The position numbers and the translations under genes are program-made. From Myxococcales bacterium (GTDB lineage Bacteria > Myxococcota_A > Polyangia > Haliangiales > Haliangiaceae): 64,000 nt of DNA. A model generated the notes under the pieces. It did no database searches, had not been told where the DNA came from, and was given only the letters and a program-made list of their open reading frames with translations. The stretch spans positions 1-64,000 of the forward strand of contig WYBA01000251.1 in the NCBI GenBank assembly GCA_011526095.1, in the 5' to 3' direction. Positions 17,220 to 25,860 of the stretch are shown piece by piece; the stretch's first letter is position 1; each line of letters opens with the position of its first letter.

Positions 17220-19748
17220 CTACGCCACCACCACGACCGGCACCCCAACCTGCTCGGCGACCGGCGTCCAGATGTCCGTCTCGACGCCCGGCGTCTCGAT
17301 GGACACGACGAGGGCGTACCGGGCGCCCAGGTCGCTGCGATCGCGCTTGGGCTGGTCCTTCCACCAGCCGCTCACCGGGTAGACGGCGATGACCCCGCGT
17401 TCGGCGAGGTCGGCGGCGTTGCAGGAGAGGATGTCCGAGTGGGGAGCCTCGGTTATGGCCTGCTCGCCGAGGTACCACTCCGACGAGTCGCCGCCGGTGG
17501 CGGGCTTGGCCTCGTCCTCGTCGAGCGCCTTCTTGTTGAGGCGCTTGCGGAACTCCTCGAGCGACTCCGTCGGCCCCTTCACGTCGAAGCGCAGGCCGTG
17601 GGAGGCATAGCGGTGCCGCTTCTTCCAGCCGCGCCGGCCGGGGTTCGGCTCGATGAAGTACGAGAGCGTGATGCGCAGGCGCACCGGCGTCGCGCCGAGC
17701 TCCGCGAGAACGTCGCGCGGCCAGGGCAGGTCGAAGAAGTGCAGCTCGCGCATCTTGCCCTCGGCGAACGGGCGGATGCTGCTCTGCGCGACCAGGGTAA
17801 GCGCGTCGTTGGCGCTCCGAAGGGCACGCTCGGCGCTGGGGACGCCGAAGCCGTAGCGCTGGACGAGCTTCGCCCGGGCGCGCTTGCCGCTCGCGCCGCG
17901 CAGGTGGGTCTGCATCTGCGCGGACCATTCCGCCGAGTGGACCACGAGGGCGCGCAGCGTCTCGGGCCAATAGGTCGGGTATTCGGCCGAGATGAGGGCG
18001 GCGAGGCGCGCGGCCTGTGCTGTCGCTGCGCTGGTCGCCCAGCTCAGCACGAAGGACTTGTCGGCGGGCTTGAAGTACGTCGTGAGCAGCGAGAGGTCCG
18101 GGCACGGGAAGTCGATCTCGCCCTTGGCGTTCCTCACGACGTTGCCGCCTTCGAAGACGACGTCGGGCTTGATGGGCCACGCGTCCGCGAAGGTCACGCC
18201 CGTGGTGCTCCACGGCGACAGCTCCCCCGGTCGCGCGACGGGCTGCCAGCTCGCCCACTTCGGGTCGTTGATCACGGCCTTCTCGGTCACGGCGCCGACC
18301 GTGAGCGCGTTCCACGCCTGGCCGGGGTCATGGATGGGGTCGGTGTCGCTGCGATCGAGGTGATCGACGGAGAGCGTGGTCTCGTTGATGTTGCCGGCGC
18401 AGAGGACGAAGAGGCGTCGCGCGGAGTCGTCGCCCTCGTCGAGGTAGTCGAGCCCCTGCGTGCTCGGATCGAACGAGCGGCCAGCGGCGAGCGCGTCGAC
18501 CGCCGCCGACCACGAGGTGGGTTGACCGCGATCGCGCTCATCGGTCGCAGCGATGGACATCGAGAAGGTGCGACGTCGCTCCGGGGCCTGGATCTCTGCG
18601 CGGCTCGCCGCTTCGGCGGTAACAGCACCGTAGAGGTCGGGCGGGTTTACGGGGTGCCCATCGGGCGGCAAGATCTTCACCGACTCGAGCCGGTGCCGGA
18701 GCGCGACGTGCTGTGTGCCGGCGAGGACGGGCGTGAGGTCACCGTAGAGCGCGAGGCCGGCCATCTCGGTGCCGTGCCCGTCGTGATCATGCGTGCCCCA
18801 CCCGGGGTCGCAGCTCTGGCAATCGGCGGCGTCGAGCGAGGCCTCGAGCAGCGGGTGCCCGCGCGTGACCCCGGTGTCGAGCACGCAGACCGCTGGCGCA
18901 TCGGCCGATGGCGGTGTGACGCGCTCCCGCAGCTCCTTCGCCCACGCGCCCTGGTCCTCGGGGCCCATGTCGACGAAGACCGTGGCGGTCTCTTTGGCCT
19001 TGCGGACCTCGGCTAGGTCGTTGAGCACATCGATCGACGCGGCGAGCTGCGCGGGCGTGCTGCGCACGAGGGTGACGAGGCGATCGTCGAACATGAGTCG
19101 ACGCGGCGCGACCTCGATCTCCTGCGCAGCGGCGAACTCCATCAGGCGCTCGAGCTCGTTGCCGTCCTGGCGACGGAGCCAGACCTCCCACCAGATCGTC
19201 TCGTCCTGCTCGGGGTAGGCCTCGGAGGTGTCGGTCCACAGGCCGCGAAGCGTGGCGAGCCGGAGGGTCGCGACGGGATCGATCATGTCCTCGTAGCGGC
19301 GCTCACGCTCCTTCTTCGGCGTCGTCTTCGAGTAGCTCTCGAAGCGCTTGAGGAAGTGCTTCACCTTGCCGTCGGGCACGAATACCGTCGCGCGCTCGAT
19401 GCGGCGTGGCTCGGGCTCCTCGGTCTTCGAGTGGCTGACGGCGACGACCTCGATGCCCTGCCGCGAGTCCTCGAGCGACGACACCTGGAGCGGCACGTCG
19501 GGCTGGCTCTCGAACTGCACGTACAGCCCTGGCACCGCGCCGTGGACCTCGATGCCGGCTTGGTCGCGGCGCTTGTTGGACTCGACGACAGCGGCCTTGA
19601 GCGCGCGCTCGAGCGCCTTGCCGTGCTTCGCGCGGCTCGCCGGCGGCGCCGGCTTGGTGACGTCGATCTTCCGCCCGTGCGGCTTGTACTCCTCGGCCGT
19701 CGGTGGGCCGGGGACGAGGATGTGCTTGCGGTTGCGAGGAGCGGCCAC
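17220..19748 (-). CDS. ietS: Subtilisin-like serine protease, IetS-like
   Basis: 842 residues, no signal peptide, so cytoplasmic. The S8 peptidase triad is visible: Asp in VCVLDTGVTRGHP (~291), His in HDHDGHGTEMAG (~324) and Ser in SWATSAATAQAARLA (~571, the usual GTSMAAP region in divergent form). A ~270-residue N-terminal region precedes it. The gene follows an AAA ATPase by 22 bases. An AAA ATPase plus subtilisin pair is the IetAS module, described first as a plasmid exclusion system and later as an antiphage system. The ATPase presumably controls the protease, which would act as effector on host or phage proteins. Pair assignment is by domain content and order. Confidence 0.85.
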   Translation of the reverse strand: MAAPRNRKHILVPGPPTAEEYKPHGRKIDVTKPAPPASRAKHGKALERALKAAVVESNKRRDQAGIEVHGAVPGLYVQFESQPDVPLQVSSLEDSRQGIEVVAVSHSKTEEPEPRRIERATVFVPDGKVKHFLKRFESYSKTTPKKERERRYEDMIDPVATLRLATLRGLWTDTSEAYPEQDETIWWEVWLRRQDGNELERLMEFAAAQEIEVAPRRLMFDDRLVTLVRSTPAQLAASIDVLNDLAEVRKAKETATVFVDMGPEDQGAWAKELRERVTPPSADAPAVCVLDTGVTRGHPLLEASLDAADCQSCDPGWGTHDHDGHGTEMAGLALYGDLTPVLAGTQHVALRHRLESVKILPPDGHPVNPPDLYGAVTAEAASRAEIQAPERRRTFSMSIAATDERDRGQPTSWSAAVDALAAGRSFDPSTQGLDYLDEGDDSARRLFVLCAGNINETTLSVDHLDRSDTDPIHDPGQAWNALTVGAVTEKAVINDPKWASWQPVARPGELSPWSTTGVTFADAWPIKPDVVFEGGNVVRNAKGEIDFPCPDLSLLTTYFKPADKSFVLSWATSAATAQAARLAALISAEYPTYWPETLRALVVHSAEWSAQMQTHLRGASGKRARAKLVQRYGFGVPSAERALRSANDALTLVAQSSIRPFAEGKMRELHFFDLPWPRDVLAELGATPVRLRITLSYFIEPNPGRRGWKKRHRYASHGLRFDVKGPTESLEEFRKRLNKKALDEDEAKPATGGDSSEWYLGEQAITEAPHSDILSCNAADLAERGVIAVYPVSGWWKDQPKRDRSDLGARYALVVSIETPGVETDIWTPVAEQVGVPVVVVA

Positions 19749-19770
19749 GCGTCAGTCCCCCTGGCGCCCG

Positions 19771-20757
19771 CTACGCGTGCGTACTGCGTCGTTCCGCAAG
19801 CGCGGCCACGAGCTCGGTGTCCCGCACGGCCGTGGTGTGATCGAGGATTGCGTTCTTGGCAGCTTGCTCGCAGGCCATCGCGATCTCGGCGTGGCTTAGG
19901 CCCTCTGCCGCCTTCGCCGCCGCGTGCCACTCGATGTTGCTCGTGTCGAGCAGCGCAAGCCGCCCGCGCATCACGCGGGTCGCGATCTCTTGCGTGGGCA
20001 GCGAGTACTCGAGCAGCGCATCGAAGCGCCGGAAGAGGGCGCGGTCGAGCAGGCCGACGTGGTTCGTCGCCCCGAGCACGATGCTGTCAGAGTCGTCCTG
20101 CTCCAGGAACTGGAGGAACGAGTTGAGCACGCGGCGGATCTCGCCGACGTCGTTCTTGGTGCCACGCTCGCCGCCCAGGGCGTCGAACTCGTCGAAGAGG
20201 TAGACGCCGCGCGTGGACTGGATCGCGTCGAACACGAGCCGCAGCTTCGCGGCCGTCTCGCCCATGTACTTCGTGATGAGCCCGTCGAGCTGGATGCTGA
20301 AGAGGGGCAGGCCCAACTCACCGGCGAGGGCTGCTGCGGTCATCGTCTTGCCGGTACCGGGGGGGCCCACGAGGAGCAGCTTTCGCATCGGCGAGAACCC
20401 GTGCTCGCGGAGACGGTCGCGTTCACGCTGCTCGGTGAGCACGCGCTCGAGACGTGCGCCGAGAACCTCGGGGAGCGCCATGTCGGCTACGCGCGTCTTC
20501 GGGTAGCCCACGGTGAGCAAGCCCGCGAGCTCGCCGCGCGGCTGGGCCAACGGGACCGGCTTGGGCCCCCGGGCCGGCTCCGTGGCCTTCGCGCGCGCCT
20601 TCACCTGATCGACCAGCTCGCGCAGCTCCTGAGCGAACTTGCCGTGACCGCTCCGCGCCGCCTGCGCTGCCACCTGCATGGCGATCGCGTAGAAGCGCGT
20701 GTCGTCGCCATCGGCGTGGCTTCGAATGAGCGCTTTGACCTGGTCCGCGGTGGCCAT
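19771..20757 (-). CDS. ietA: AAA+ ATPase, IetA-like partner of the protease
   Basis: 328 residues. Classic AAA fold: Walker A GPPGTGKT at 131-138, Walker B VYLFDEFDAL near 186, sensor-1 VLGATNHVG, arginine-finger region LDRALFRRFD, and a C-terminal lid helix bundle with GLSHAEIAMACEQAAKNA. This arrangement is found in FtsH/spastin-like and IetA proteins. The minus strand upstream reads AAAGAGGACGTC before the ATG at 20757, a usable Shine-Dalgarno. The gene starts 77 bases after the recombinase-module gene at 20,835 and is followed at once by the subtilisin gene, indicating a two-gene operon. Confidence 0.87.
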   Translation of the reverse strand: MATADQVKALIRSHADGDDTRFYAIAMQVAAQAARSGHGKFAQELRELVDQVKARAKATEPARGPKPVPLAQPRGELAGLLTVGYPKTRVADMALPEVLGARLERVLTEQRERDRLREHGFSPMRKLLLVGPPGTGKTMTAAALAGELGLPLFSIQLDGLITKYMGETAAKLRLVFDAIQSTRGVYLFDEFDALGGERGTKNDVGEIRRVLNSFLQFLEQDDSDSIVLGATNHVGLLDRALFRRFDALLEYSLPTQEIATRVMRGRLALLDTSNIEWHAAAKAAEGLSHAEIAMACEQAAKNAILDHTTAVRDTELVAALAERRSTHA

Positions 20758-20834
20758 GACGTCCTCTTTGTACCCCGAGCCCCCGACCCAGAGCCATCGG
20801 AAGCGCGCAGCCCTTCAAGATTCTGCCTCGGAAG

Positions 20835-21254
20835 TCAAGCCGTTGCACCTTGTCGGCCGGGCTCGACGCTGGCCAGACGGCCCTTCAGCCCCTCCCACCG
20901 CCGCCGCTGCTCCTGCCAGTCGATCGTCCCGAGCACCGCCTCCCGCAGCCCGCGCTCGCTCACCGGCTGGGCGCCCGGGGGCAGCTCGAGGAAGAGGATC
21001 TCCTCCTGCACCTCGGGCGCGAGGAGGAGCAGGTCCATGAGCTGGGTGACGCGGGCCCGCGTGAATCCGAGCTGGCGGGCCATGTCGGCGAAGTCGGCGA
21101 ACTCCCCGCGCTCGAGCCGGCGGCGCAGGGCGTGCGCGAGGGCGAGCTGCCGGGCGATGCGCGCAGGGTAGCGGCGCGTCGGGGCTCGCTTCGCGGCCTG
21201 CTGGTGCTGGCGCCATGCGCGGCCGCCCTTGAACGCGATGACGACCTCGGTCAC
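20835..21254 (-). CDS. ParB/KorB-type HTH protein downstream of serine recombinase
   Basis: 139 residues from a GTG at 21254 that overlaps the recombinase stop (GTGA). The centre reads ARQLALAHALRRRLERGEF, ADMARQLGFTRARVTQLMDLLLLAP, a helix-turn-helix like that of ParB/KorB proteins. Basic N-terminus (AKRAPTRRYPARIARQ). Small proteins of this kind commonly follow large serine recombinases of this type in integrated elements; a recombination-directionality or regulatory role is an inference. Confidence 0.72.
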   Translation of the reverse strand: MTEVVIAFKGGRAWRQHQQAAKRAPTRRYPARIARQLALAHALRRRLERGEFADFADMARQLGFTRARVTQLMDLLLLAPEVQEEILFLELPPGAQPVSERGLREAVLGTIDWQEQRRRWEGLKGRLASVEPGRQGATA

Positions 21255-22810
21255 GGCGCGGCCTCCATCGTCGGCTGCGTGCTGGACGGTGGCACGGGCT
21301 CGTGGAACGTGACGCGCAGCGTGCCGCTCTCGGGATCGACGCCGACGCGCTCGATGAGGGCGCGCAGCACCTCCCGGCGCTCCTCGGGCACGAGCGCATC
21401 CCAGACCTCGTCGAAGGCGTCGAGCAGCTTGGCCACGTGCTCGCCCTCGGTGCGGAGCGCCGCGCAAGCGCGGAGCCGCCGCTCGAGGTCCGCGACACCT
21501 GCGCGGTGCTTGTCGGTCTCGCGCTCGAGCTCCCCGAGGCGCGCGGCGAGGAGGCGCCCGCCCGCGTCGACGCTGCTGAAGGCACCGAGCAGGCGCTTGG
21601 CCTCGGCGCCGAGCTCGGTGATCCGCGCCTCGAGCCGGTCCTTGGTGGCGACCAGCTCGGCCTCGCCCTCGTCCCCCTCGGCGAGGGTCGCGAGGATCCG
21701 ATCGTGCAAGGCGCCGCTCTTCGCCAGCGCCTTCACCTGAGCGACGACGGCGGCCTCGACGTCGTTCGCGTTGAGCAGGCCCGTGGGGCAGCGCAGCCCC
21801 TCCTGCGAGGCGCGGCAGCGGTAGTAGCGGTAGCGCTGCTTCTTGTGGTTGTAGGCGTGGCTCGTGCTCATCGCCGCGTCGCAGGGCAGACAGCGGAGCA
21901 GGCCCGTCAGCAGCGACTCGCTCCGTCGCGGGCGTCGCGTGCCGGCTCCTGCCGCGCGCAGGTCGAGGGTGCGCTGCACGCGCTCGAAGACGTCGGGGTC
22001 GATGATGGGCTCGTGCTCGCCGAGGAACAGGTCGTCGTTGTGGCGCACCTTGCCGACGTAGAGCGGGTTGCGCAGCAGCCGGTGCACGGCGTTCTTGTTG
22101 AAGGGGCGCCCGCGGGTCGTGCCGTCCTCGGCGACCCGCGTCCGCAGCGTGAGTCCGCGCGCGTTGAGCCGCTGAGCCGTGAGCGCCATCGACAGGGTGC
22201 GCTCGTAGATCTCGAAGACCAGCTTCACGATGGCGGCCTCCTCGGGCACGACCTCGAGCGCGCGGCGCTGGCGGTCGACGCGATAACCGAGCACCAGGGG
22301 GCCGCCGGTCCACTTCCCCCGACGCTTGGCAGCGGCGATCTTGTCGCGCGTGCGCTCGCTGATCAGCTCCCGCTCGAACTGCGCGAACGAGAGCAGGATG
22401 TGGAGCACGAGGCGGCCCATCGAGGTCGAGGTGTCGAAGTGCTGCGTGATGCTCACGAAGGCGACGCGACGCTTCTCGAAGCGCTCGACGAGGCGCGCGA
22501 AGTCGAGCAGCGAGCGGCTGAGGCGGTCGACCTTGTAGACGACCACCGTGTCGACCTCGCCGCGCTCGATGTCGTCCATGAGCCGCGTCAGCGCCGGGCG
22601 CTCGAGGTTGCCGCCCGTGAAGCCGCCGTCGTCGTAGCGCGTGGGCAGCGCCTTCCAGCCCTGGGCGGCCTGGCTCTTGATGAAGTGTTCGGCCGCCTCG
22701 CGCTGCGCGTCGAGCGTGTTGAAGTCGGAGTCCAGCCCCTCGGTCGTCGACTTGCGCGTGTAGATGGCGCAGCGGACGACCTTCGGCTCCTTCACGAGGG
22801 CCGAGCTCAT
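21251..22810 (-). CDS. Large serine recombinase (site-specific integrase)
   Basis: 519 residues. N-terminal resolvase domain with catalytic Ser21 in IYTRKSTTEG, DDGGFTGGNLERPAL, VYKVDRLSRSL and ERELISERTRDK. A recombinase domain follows (NARGLTLRT...NPLYVGKVRHND), a zinc-ribbon (LLRCLPCDAAM...YRYYRCRASQEGLRC), and a coiled coil of roughly 100 residues as in large serine integrases. It would integrate and excise DNA between att sites without high-energy cofactors. Start and stop both overlap neighbouring genes by 4 bases, and the DUF2924 gene in front of it is the usual partner. It is a likely mobiliser of the island. Confidence 0.92.
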   Translation of the reverse strand: MSSALVKEPKVVRCAIYTRKSTTEGLDSDFNTLDAQREAAEHFIKSQAAQGWKALPTRYDDGGFTGGNLERPALTRLMDDIERGEVDTVVVYKVDRLSRSLLDFARLVERFEKRRVAFVSITQHFDTSTSMGRLVLHILLSFAQFERELISERTRDKIAAAKRRGKWTGGPLVLGYRVDRQRRALEVVPEEAAIVKLVFEIYERTLSMALTAQRLNARGLTLRTRVAEDGTTRGRPFNKNAVHRLLRNPLYVGKVRHNDDLFLGEHEPIIDPDVFERVQRTLDLRAAGAGTRRPRRSESLLTGLLRCLPCDAAMSTSHAYNHKKQRYRYYRCRASQEGLRCPTGLLNANDVEAAVVAQVKALAKSGALHDRILATLAEGDEGEAELVATKDRLEARITELGAEAKRLLGAFSSVDAGGRLLAARLGELERETDKHRAGVADLERRLRACAALRTEGEHVAKLLDAFDEVWDALVPEERREVLRALIERVGVDPESGTLRVTFHEPVPPSSTQPTMEAAP

Positions 22811-23292
22811 GCCGCCCCCTTCACGGCGACCTTGAAGAACAGAAAGCCGTTCCAGCGGGAGCCGGCGATCTTGGTAGCGAGCGTCGAGAGGCTCGCGAAG
22901 CGCTCGCCGCGGTACTCGAAACCCTCGGTCAGCACGCGCACCTCGTGGACCTCGCCGCGGAACTCGCGGCGCAGTACGGTGCCCACGGGCGGCAAGCGTG
23001 GGTCGCGGGCGCTGGTCTCGACGATGCTCACGCTCGCCACGTTCCGGGGCGGACGGCGGCGCACGGGCGCCTTGTCCGCGAGCTCGGCGGCGCGGGCCTT
23101 GGCTCTCGGCGAGAAGCCGCCGTAGCGCTGCTCCTGCATCCGGTAGGCGATGCGTTTGAAGAGGTAGTCCTTGTTGCGGCTGGTGCTCTCCTCGCCGAAG
23201 ACGGCGAGGTAGCGCTCGCGCAGCGCGGAGACGGGCTGCTCGCGCAGGGCGAGGATCTCGCGAATGAGCGGGTCGGTGGGCGTGTCGTTCAT
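22807..23292 (-). CDS. DUF2924 protein
   Basis: 161 residues. N-terminal LRERYLAVFGEESTSRNKDYL is the SAP-like helix pair of DUF2924, followed by an RRPPRN region and a C-terminal segment GTVLRREFRGEVHEVRVL, SLSTLATKIAGSRWNGFLFF typical of the family. DUF2924 genes stand directly before serine recombinases in prophage-like and integrative elements, as here (ATGA overlap with the recombinase start). The biochemical role is unknown; DNA binding during recombination is plausible. Confidence 0.88.
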   Translation of the reverse strand: MNDTPTDPLIREILALREQPVSALRERYLAVFGEESTSRNKDYLFKRIAYRMQEQRYGGFSPRAKARAAELADKAPVRRRPPRNVASVSIVETSARDPRLPPVGTVLRREFRGEVHEVRVLTEGFEYRGERFASLSTLATKIAGSRWNGFLFFKVAVKGAA

Positions 23293-23480
23293 CGGGTGGT
23301 CTTCTCCTGGTTCGAGGCCGCGCCCATGACGGCTTCGGTCGCGCGAACAGGCAAGGCGTCGTTCTCGCGTTCAACAGCGCCGTGTTCGGGCGTGAGGTCG
23401 GCGCCGAGCACGCGGCGCACGCCGCGCGCGAGGACAGCGGCGGCGATCTCGAGCCGGCGGTCGTAGTCCGTGGTGGCCAT
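23289..23480 (-). CDS. Small protein of the recombinase operon
   Basis: 63 residues from ATG at 23480 (MATTDYDRRLEIAAAVLARG). Its stop overlaps the DUF2924 ATG by 4 bases, so it is probably translated and coupled. An alternative GTG at 23576 would add 32 residues but would run into the next gene; the short form reads better. Not recognised as a named family. Confidence 0.6.
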   Translation of the reverse strand: MATTDYDRRLEIAAAVLARGVRRVLGADLTPEHGAVERENDALPVRATEAVMGAASNQEKTTR

Positions 23481-23494
23481 GCGGGATGCAAAGG

Positions 23495-23508
23495 CACCGG
23501 GCCCGGTG
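23495..23508. promoter_or_regulatory. 14-bp perfect palindrome in front of the recombinase operon
   Basis: CACCGGGCCCGGTG is a perfect palindrome 15 bases upstream of the ATG at 23480. Its position suits an operator for a dimeric repressor controlling the recombinase module, but in such GC-rich DNA it could be chance. Confidence 0.3.
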
Positions 23509-23544
23509 AACAGGGGACACGCGGTGCGTACCAACCCGCGCTTG

Positions 23545-24165
23545 TCATGCGCCCGAGGCGGGGCCGTCCTGTTCACGATCGCCGATCAGCTCGTCTTCGA
23601 GCTTCGTGACCAGCGGGTCCTGCGGAGTTGGATCGCCACCCGCGGCGAAGAGGCGTGCGTTCTCGAGGTGGAGAACGATCGCGCGGCGGCGGTCGTGCTT
23701 GGAGCGGAAGAGCACCTTCTCGCTGAGGCCGACGACGATGTGGGGGTGGTCGGCCTGCACCGCGCGCAGCGCCTCGCGCAGAGCGGCGTCGCCGATGCTC
23801 CACTCCTTCCCGAACGCCTCGTACGCCGCGCGGGTCGAGATGGCGAGGCAGCCGTGGAGCTGGTTCCAGTCGACGAGGTCGACGCCCTTCACGAAGGCTC
23901 CGCGATCGACGAGCTCGAGGAGTTGGCGCATCACGTCGCGCCCGCTGGCCGACTGGGTGCCGTAACGGGGCCCGTCGACCACGAAGCTGTCGATCAGCGT
24001 GCGCCGCATCAGGCGCCCGTACTCGCTGCGATGGAGGACGCCTTCCCGTACGAGGTTCATGAGCAGGAGCCGCGTGCGCCGGAGCTTCTCGAAGGTCTCG
24101 GAGTTTGGCTCGGTGCAGGGGTGGAGCGGGGGCGACGGATGGCGCTCGGGCAGCTCGATGGTCAT
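23545..24165 (-). CDS. Hypothetical protein at the head of the recombinase module
   Basis: 206 residues, ATG at 24165 with GAAGGAGA seven bases upstream on the minus strand. No membrane segment or signal peptide. Visible pieces: FEKLRRTRLLLMNLVREGVLH, RRTLIDSFVVDGPRYGTQS, VDWNQLHGCLAISTRAAYEAF, and an acidic C-terminus. I do not recognise the family. It shares strand and spacing with the DUF2924/recombinase genes (65 bases to the next start) and is probably cotranscribed with them. Confidence 0.65.
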   Translation of the reverse strand: MTIELPERHPSPPLHPCTEPNSETFEKLRRTRLLLMNLVREGVLHRSEYGRLMRRTLIDSFVVDGPRYGTQSASGRDVMRQLLELVDRGAFVKGVDLVDWNQLHGCLAISTRAAYEAFGKEWSIGDAALREALRAVQADHPHIVVGLSEKVLFRSKHDRRRAIVLHLENARLFAAGGDPTPQDPLVTKLEDELIGDREQDGPASGA

Positions 24166-24613
24166 GGCGTGTCTCCTTCACGGCGAGCTCGCCGCGTGCC
24201 CACGCAAAGCGGCCGGACGCCGCTGGCCGGGGACGGCCTCGCCCGGGCTCGTCACAGCGCGCGCTGAGCGCGGACCATGCGGCCACATCCCGCTGGTCCG
24301 CTGCCGCCTGCCTTGTCCAAGCTCTTTCCGAGAAGAATCAATACCTTGTGAATGAATCTCTCTCTGGGACGGCTTGGGAAAGCCAGGTCTACTCAGGAGC
24401 GAACTTCTTCTTTCCGCGAGCGCTGGCGCGGTGTGAAGAGGGAAGTTCGCGTGCGCGAGTCTGGAGCTACCCCTCCGCGAGCCGTCCAGACCTCGCAACA
24501 CAACGCATCCACCCGGACTCGCAAGCGAATCTGCGGGACGTCGTGCGGCGACGGCCCACGCGGTGATGGCCCACCGGTCCCCTGAACGATGGCCCGCCGG
24601 CTTTGCCCTCGGC
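24166..24613. other. Divergent intergenic region between two island operons
   Basis: About 450 bases separate the minus-strand gene starting at 24165 from the plus-strand operon starting near 24614. No convincing gene lies in it. A locally AT-rich patch at 24,310-24,370 (TTGTCC..., GAATCAATACCTTGTGAATG) is the best place for promoters, but no clean -10/-35 pair can be assigned. Confidence 0.4.
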
Positions 24614-25291
24614 ATGACCGACGACGGCAACGAGATCGACGACGACCCGCGCGACACCGCGAACATGCGCCGGCAGCGGTTCATCGAGGAGGAGCTTCGC
24701 GACGACCCCGATCTCCCCCACCATTGCGAGCCCTTCGACCTGGACCCCGACGACGAGGAGCGGCTCGTCGAGCTCGAGAAGCAGCTCGGCCGCATGGTGC
24801 GTGCCGGGACGTTCTCGCGATCGACCGCGTTGACGCTCATTCGCACGGCCAGGAGGGCGGCGCGGGCGTTCGTGCCTTCGAGGATCAAGCTGACGCACGT
24901 GCTGGGAGCGCTCGTGCAAGCGGCCGACTGCGGAATCCTCCGACAGGGTCGAGAGTGGGCGCGTCCCAGCGAAGACCTGATGGCTTTTCACGTCGCAACG
25001 GCGCTGCCGCTCTTGCGCGACCTTGGCCTCACGCGAGTCTACGAGCGGGAGCTGAGGCGGCTCCTGCACCAGGGTGCCGGATACAGGCCCGAGACCATCG
25101 TCGCCCTGCGTGACCGCGTGACCTTCGGCCTGCGAGATCGCCGGAGGGCGCTGGTGCTGCGCGACGCGACCCTGCGCGTGGGCGTGTCGCCGTCGATGCT
25201 GATTCGCTGTGGCCCCCACCGCGGACGCTTTGTCCCGTCCGAGGTGTCCGCCGAGGCTTTGCACGAGGAGCGAAGGAGCACACGACGATGA
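24614..25291 (+). CDS. Hypothetical protein, first gene of an unknown four-gene operon
   Basis: 225 residues from ATG 24614; a GTG at 24563 would add 17. The N-terminus is strongly acidic (MTDDGNEIDDDPRDT, HCEPFDLDPDDEERL), the rest is helical with many Arg (RSTALTLIRTARRAARAF, FGLRDRRRALVLRDATLRVG). No signal peptide or membrane span. Not recognised. The stop overlaps the next ATG (ATGA), and the last codons encode the next gene's ribosome binding site (CGAAGGAGCAC). A long minus-strand frame over the same stretch lacks protein-like composition and breaks the operon logic. Confidence 0.6.
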   Translation: MTDDGNEIDDDPRDTANMRRQRFIEEELRDDPDLPHHCEPFDLDPDDEERLVELEKQLGRMVRAGTFSRSTALTLIRTARRAARAFVPSRIKLTHVLGALVQAADCGILRQGREWARPSEDLMAFHVATALPLLRDLGLTRVYERELRRLLHQGAGYRPETIVALRDRVTFGLRDRRRALVLRDATLRVGVSPSMLIRCGPHRGRFVPSEVSAEALHEERRSTRR

Positions 25292-25860
25292 CCGACTGGA
25301 TCCCGACCAACGCCACGCCATCGCCGAACGCCGACCTCGGCGCGGTCACCTGGCACCCGACGGTGGTGAAGCTACGCGAGCTGTTCTTCGACGTGCTCTC
25401 GTTCGAGCTGCAGCGCTTCACCGCGCTCGGCGACGGCGCCACGTTCCTCTGCTGGCGCTCGAAGGACCGCTGCATCGCGTGGGCGCGCCTCGAGCTGTTC
25501 GCGAAGCCGACCCGGGACAACCCGAGGTGCCTCGTCCTGCGCGTGGTCATCAACAAGGGTCCCGTCGATGACGTCGCCGACGTCGCCCGTCGACGCGGGC
25601 TGCTCGTCGAGGGGGAGCTGTGGCGCAGCCCGAGGTGGGCGCTCGAGGCGTTCGTGACGCTCGACGAGTTGCTCGGCTCCGCGCCGTTCCTCGCGAGCCT
25701 GATGCGCGCGCACGAGGAGAAGGACGCCTCGCTCGTCATCGCCGCACCCTTCAAGACGATGCTGGCGTCGGGCGCTCCGCTGACCTGGGACGTGGTGGCC
25801 AGCGAGGCCGCGTGGGCGTCGATCGAACCGCGCCTCTCGGGTCGGAAGGAGCGCGCATGA
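25288..25860 (+). CDS. Hypothetical protein, paralogue of the next gene
   Basis: 190 residues, ATG 25288 preceded by GAAGGAGC. Conserved core shared with the following gene: FELQRFTALG, CWRSKDR, LRVVINKGPVDDVADVARRRGLLVEGE, then RSPRWALEAFV. Mixed alpha/beta character, no membrane segment, acidic and compact. No family recognised. Both ends overlap neighbours by 4 bases, so the four genes form one translationally coupled operon. Confidence 0.68.
   Translation: MTDWIPTNATPSPNADLGAVTWHPTVVKLRELFFDVLSFELQRFTALGDGATFLCWRSKDRCIAWARLELFAKPTRDNPRCLVLRVVINKGPVDDVADVARRRGLLVEGELWRSPRWALEAFVTLDELLGSAPFLASLMRAHEEKDASLVIAAPFKTMLASGAPLTWDVVASEAAWASIEPRLSGRKERA

Noticed and set aside
24467-25321. Minus-strand 284-codon frame opposite the first gene of the unknown operon
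   Set aside because: The plus-strand frame ends in a ribosome binding site and ATGA overlap with the next gene; the minus frame has no such support and is Arg/Gln/Ser-rich.
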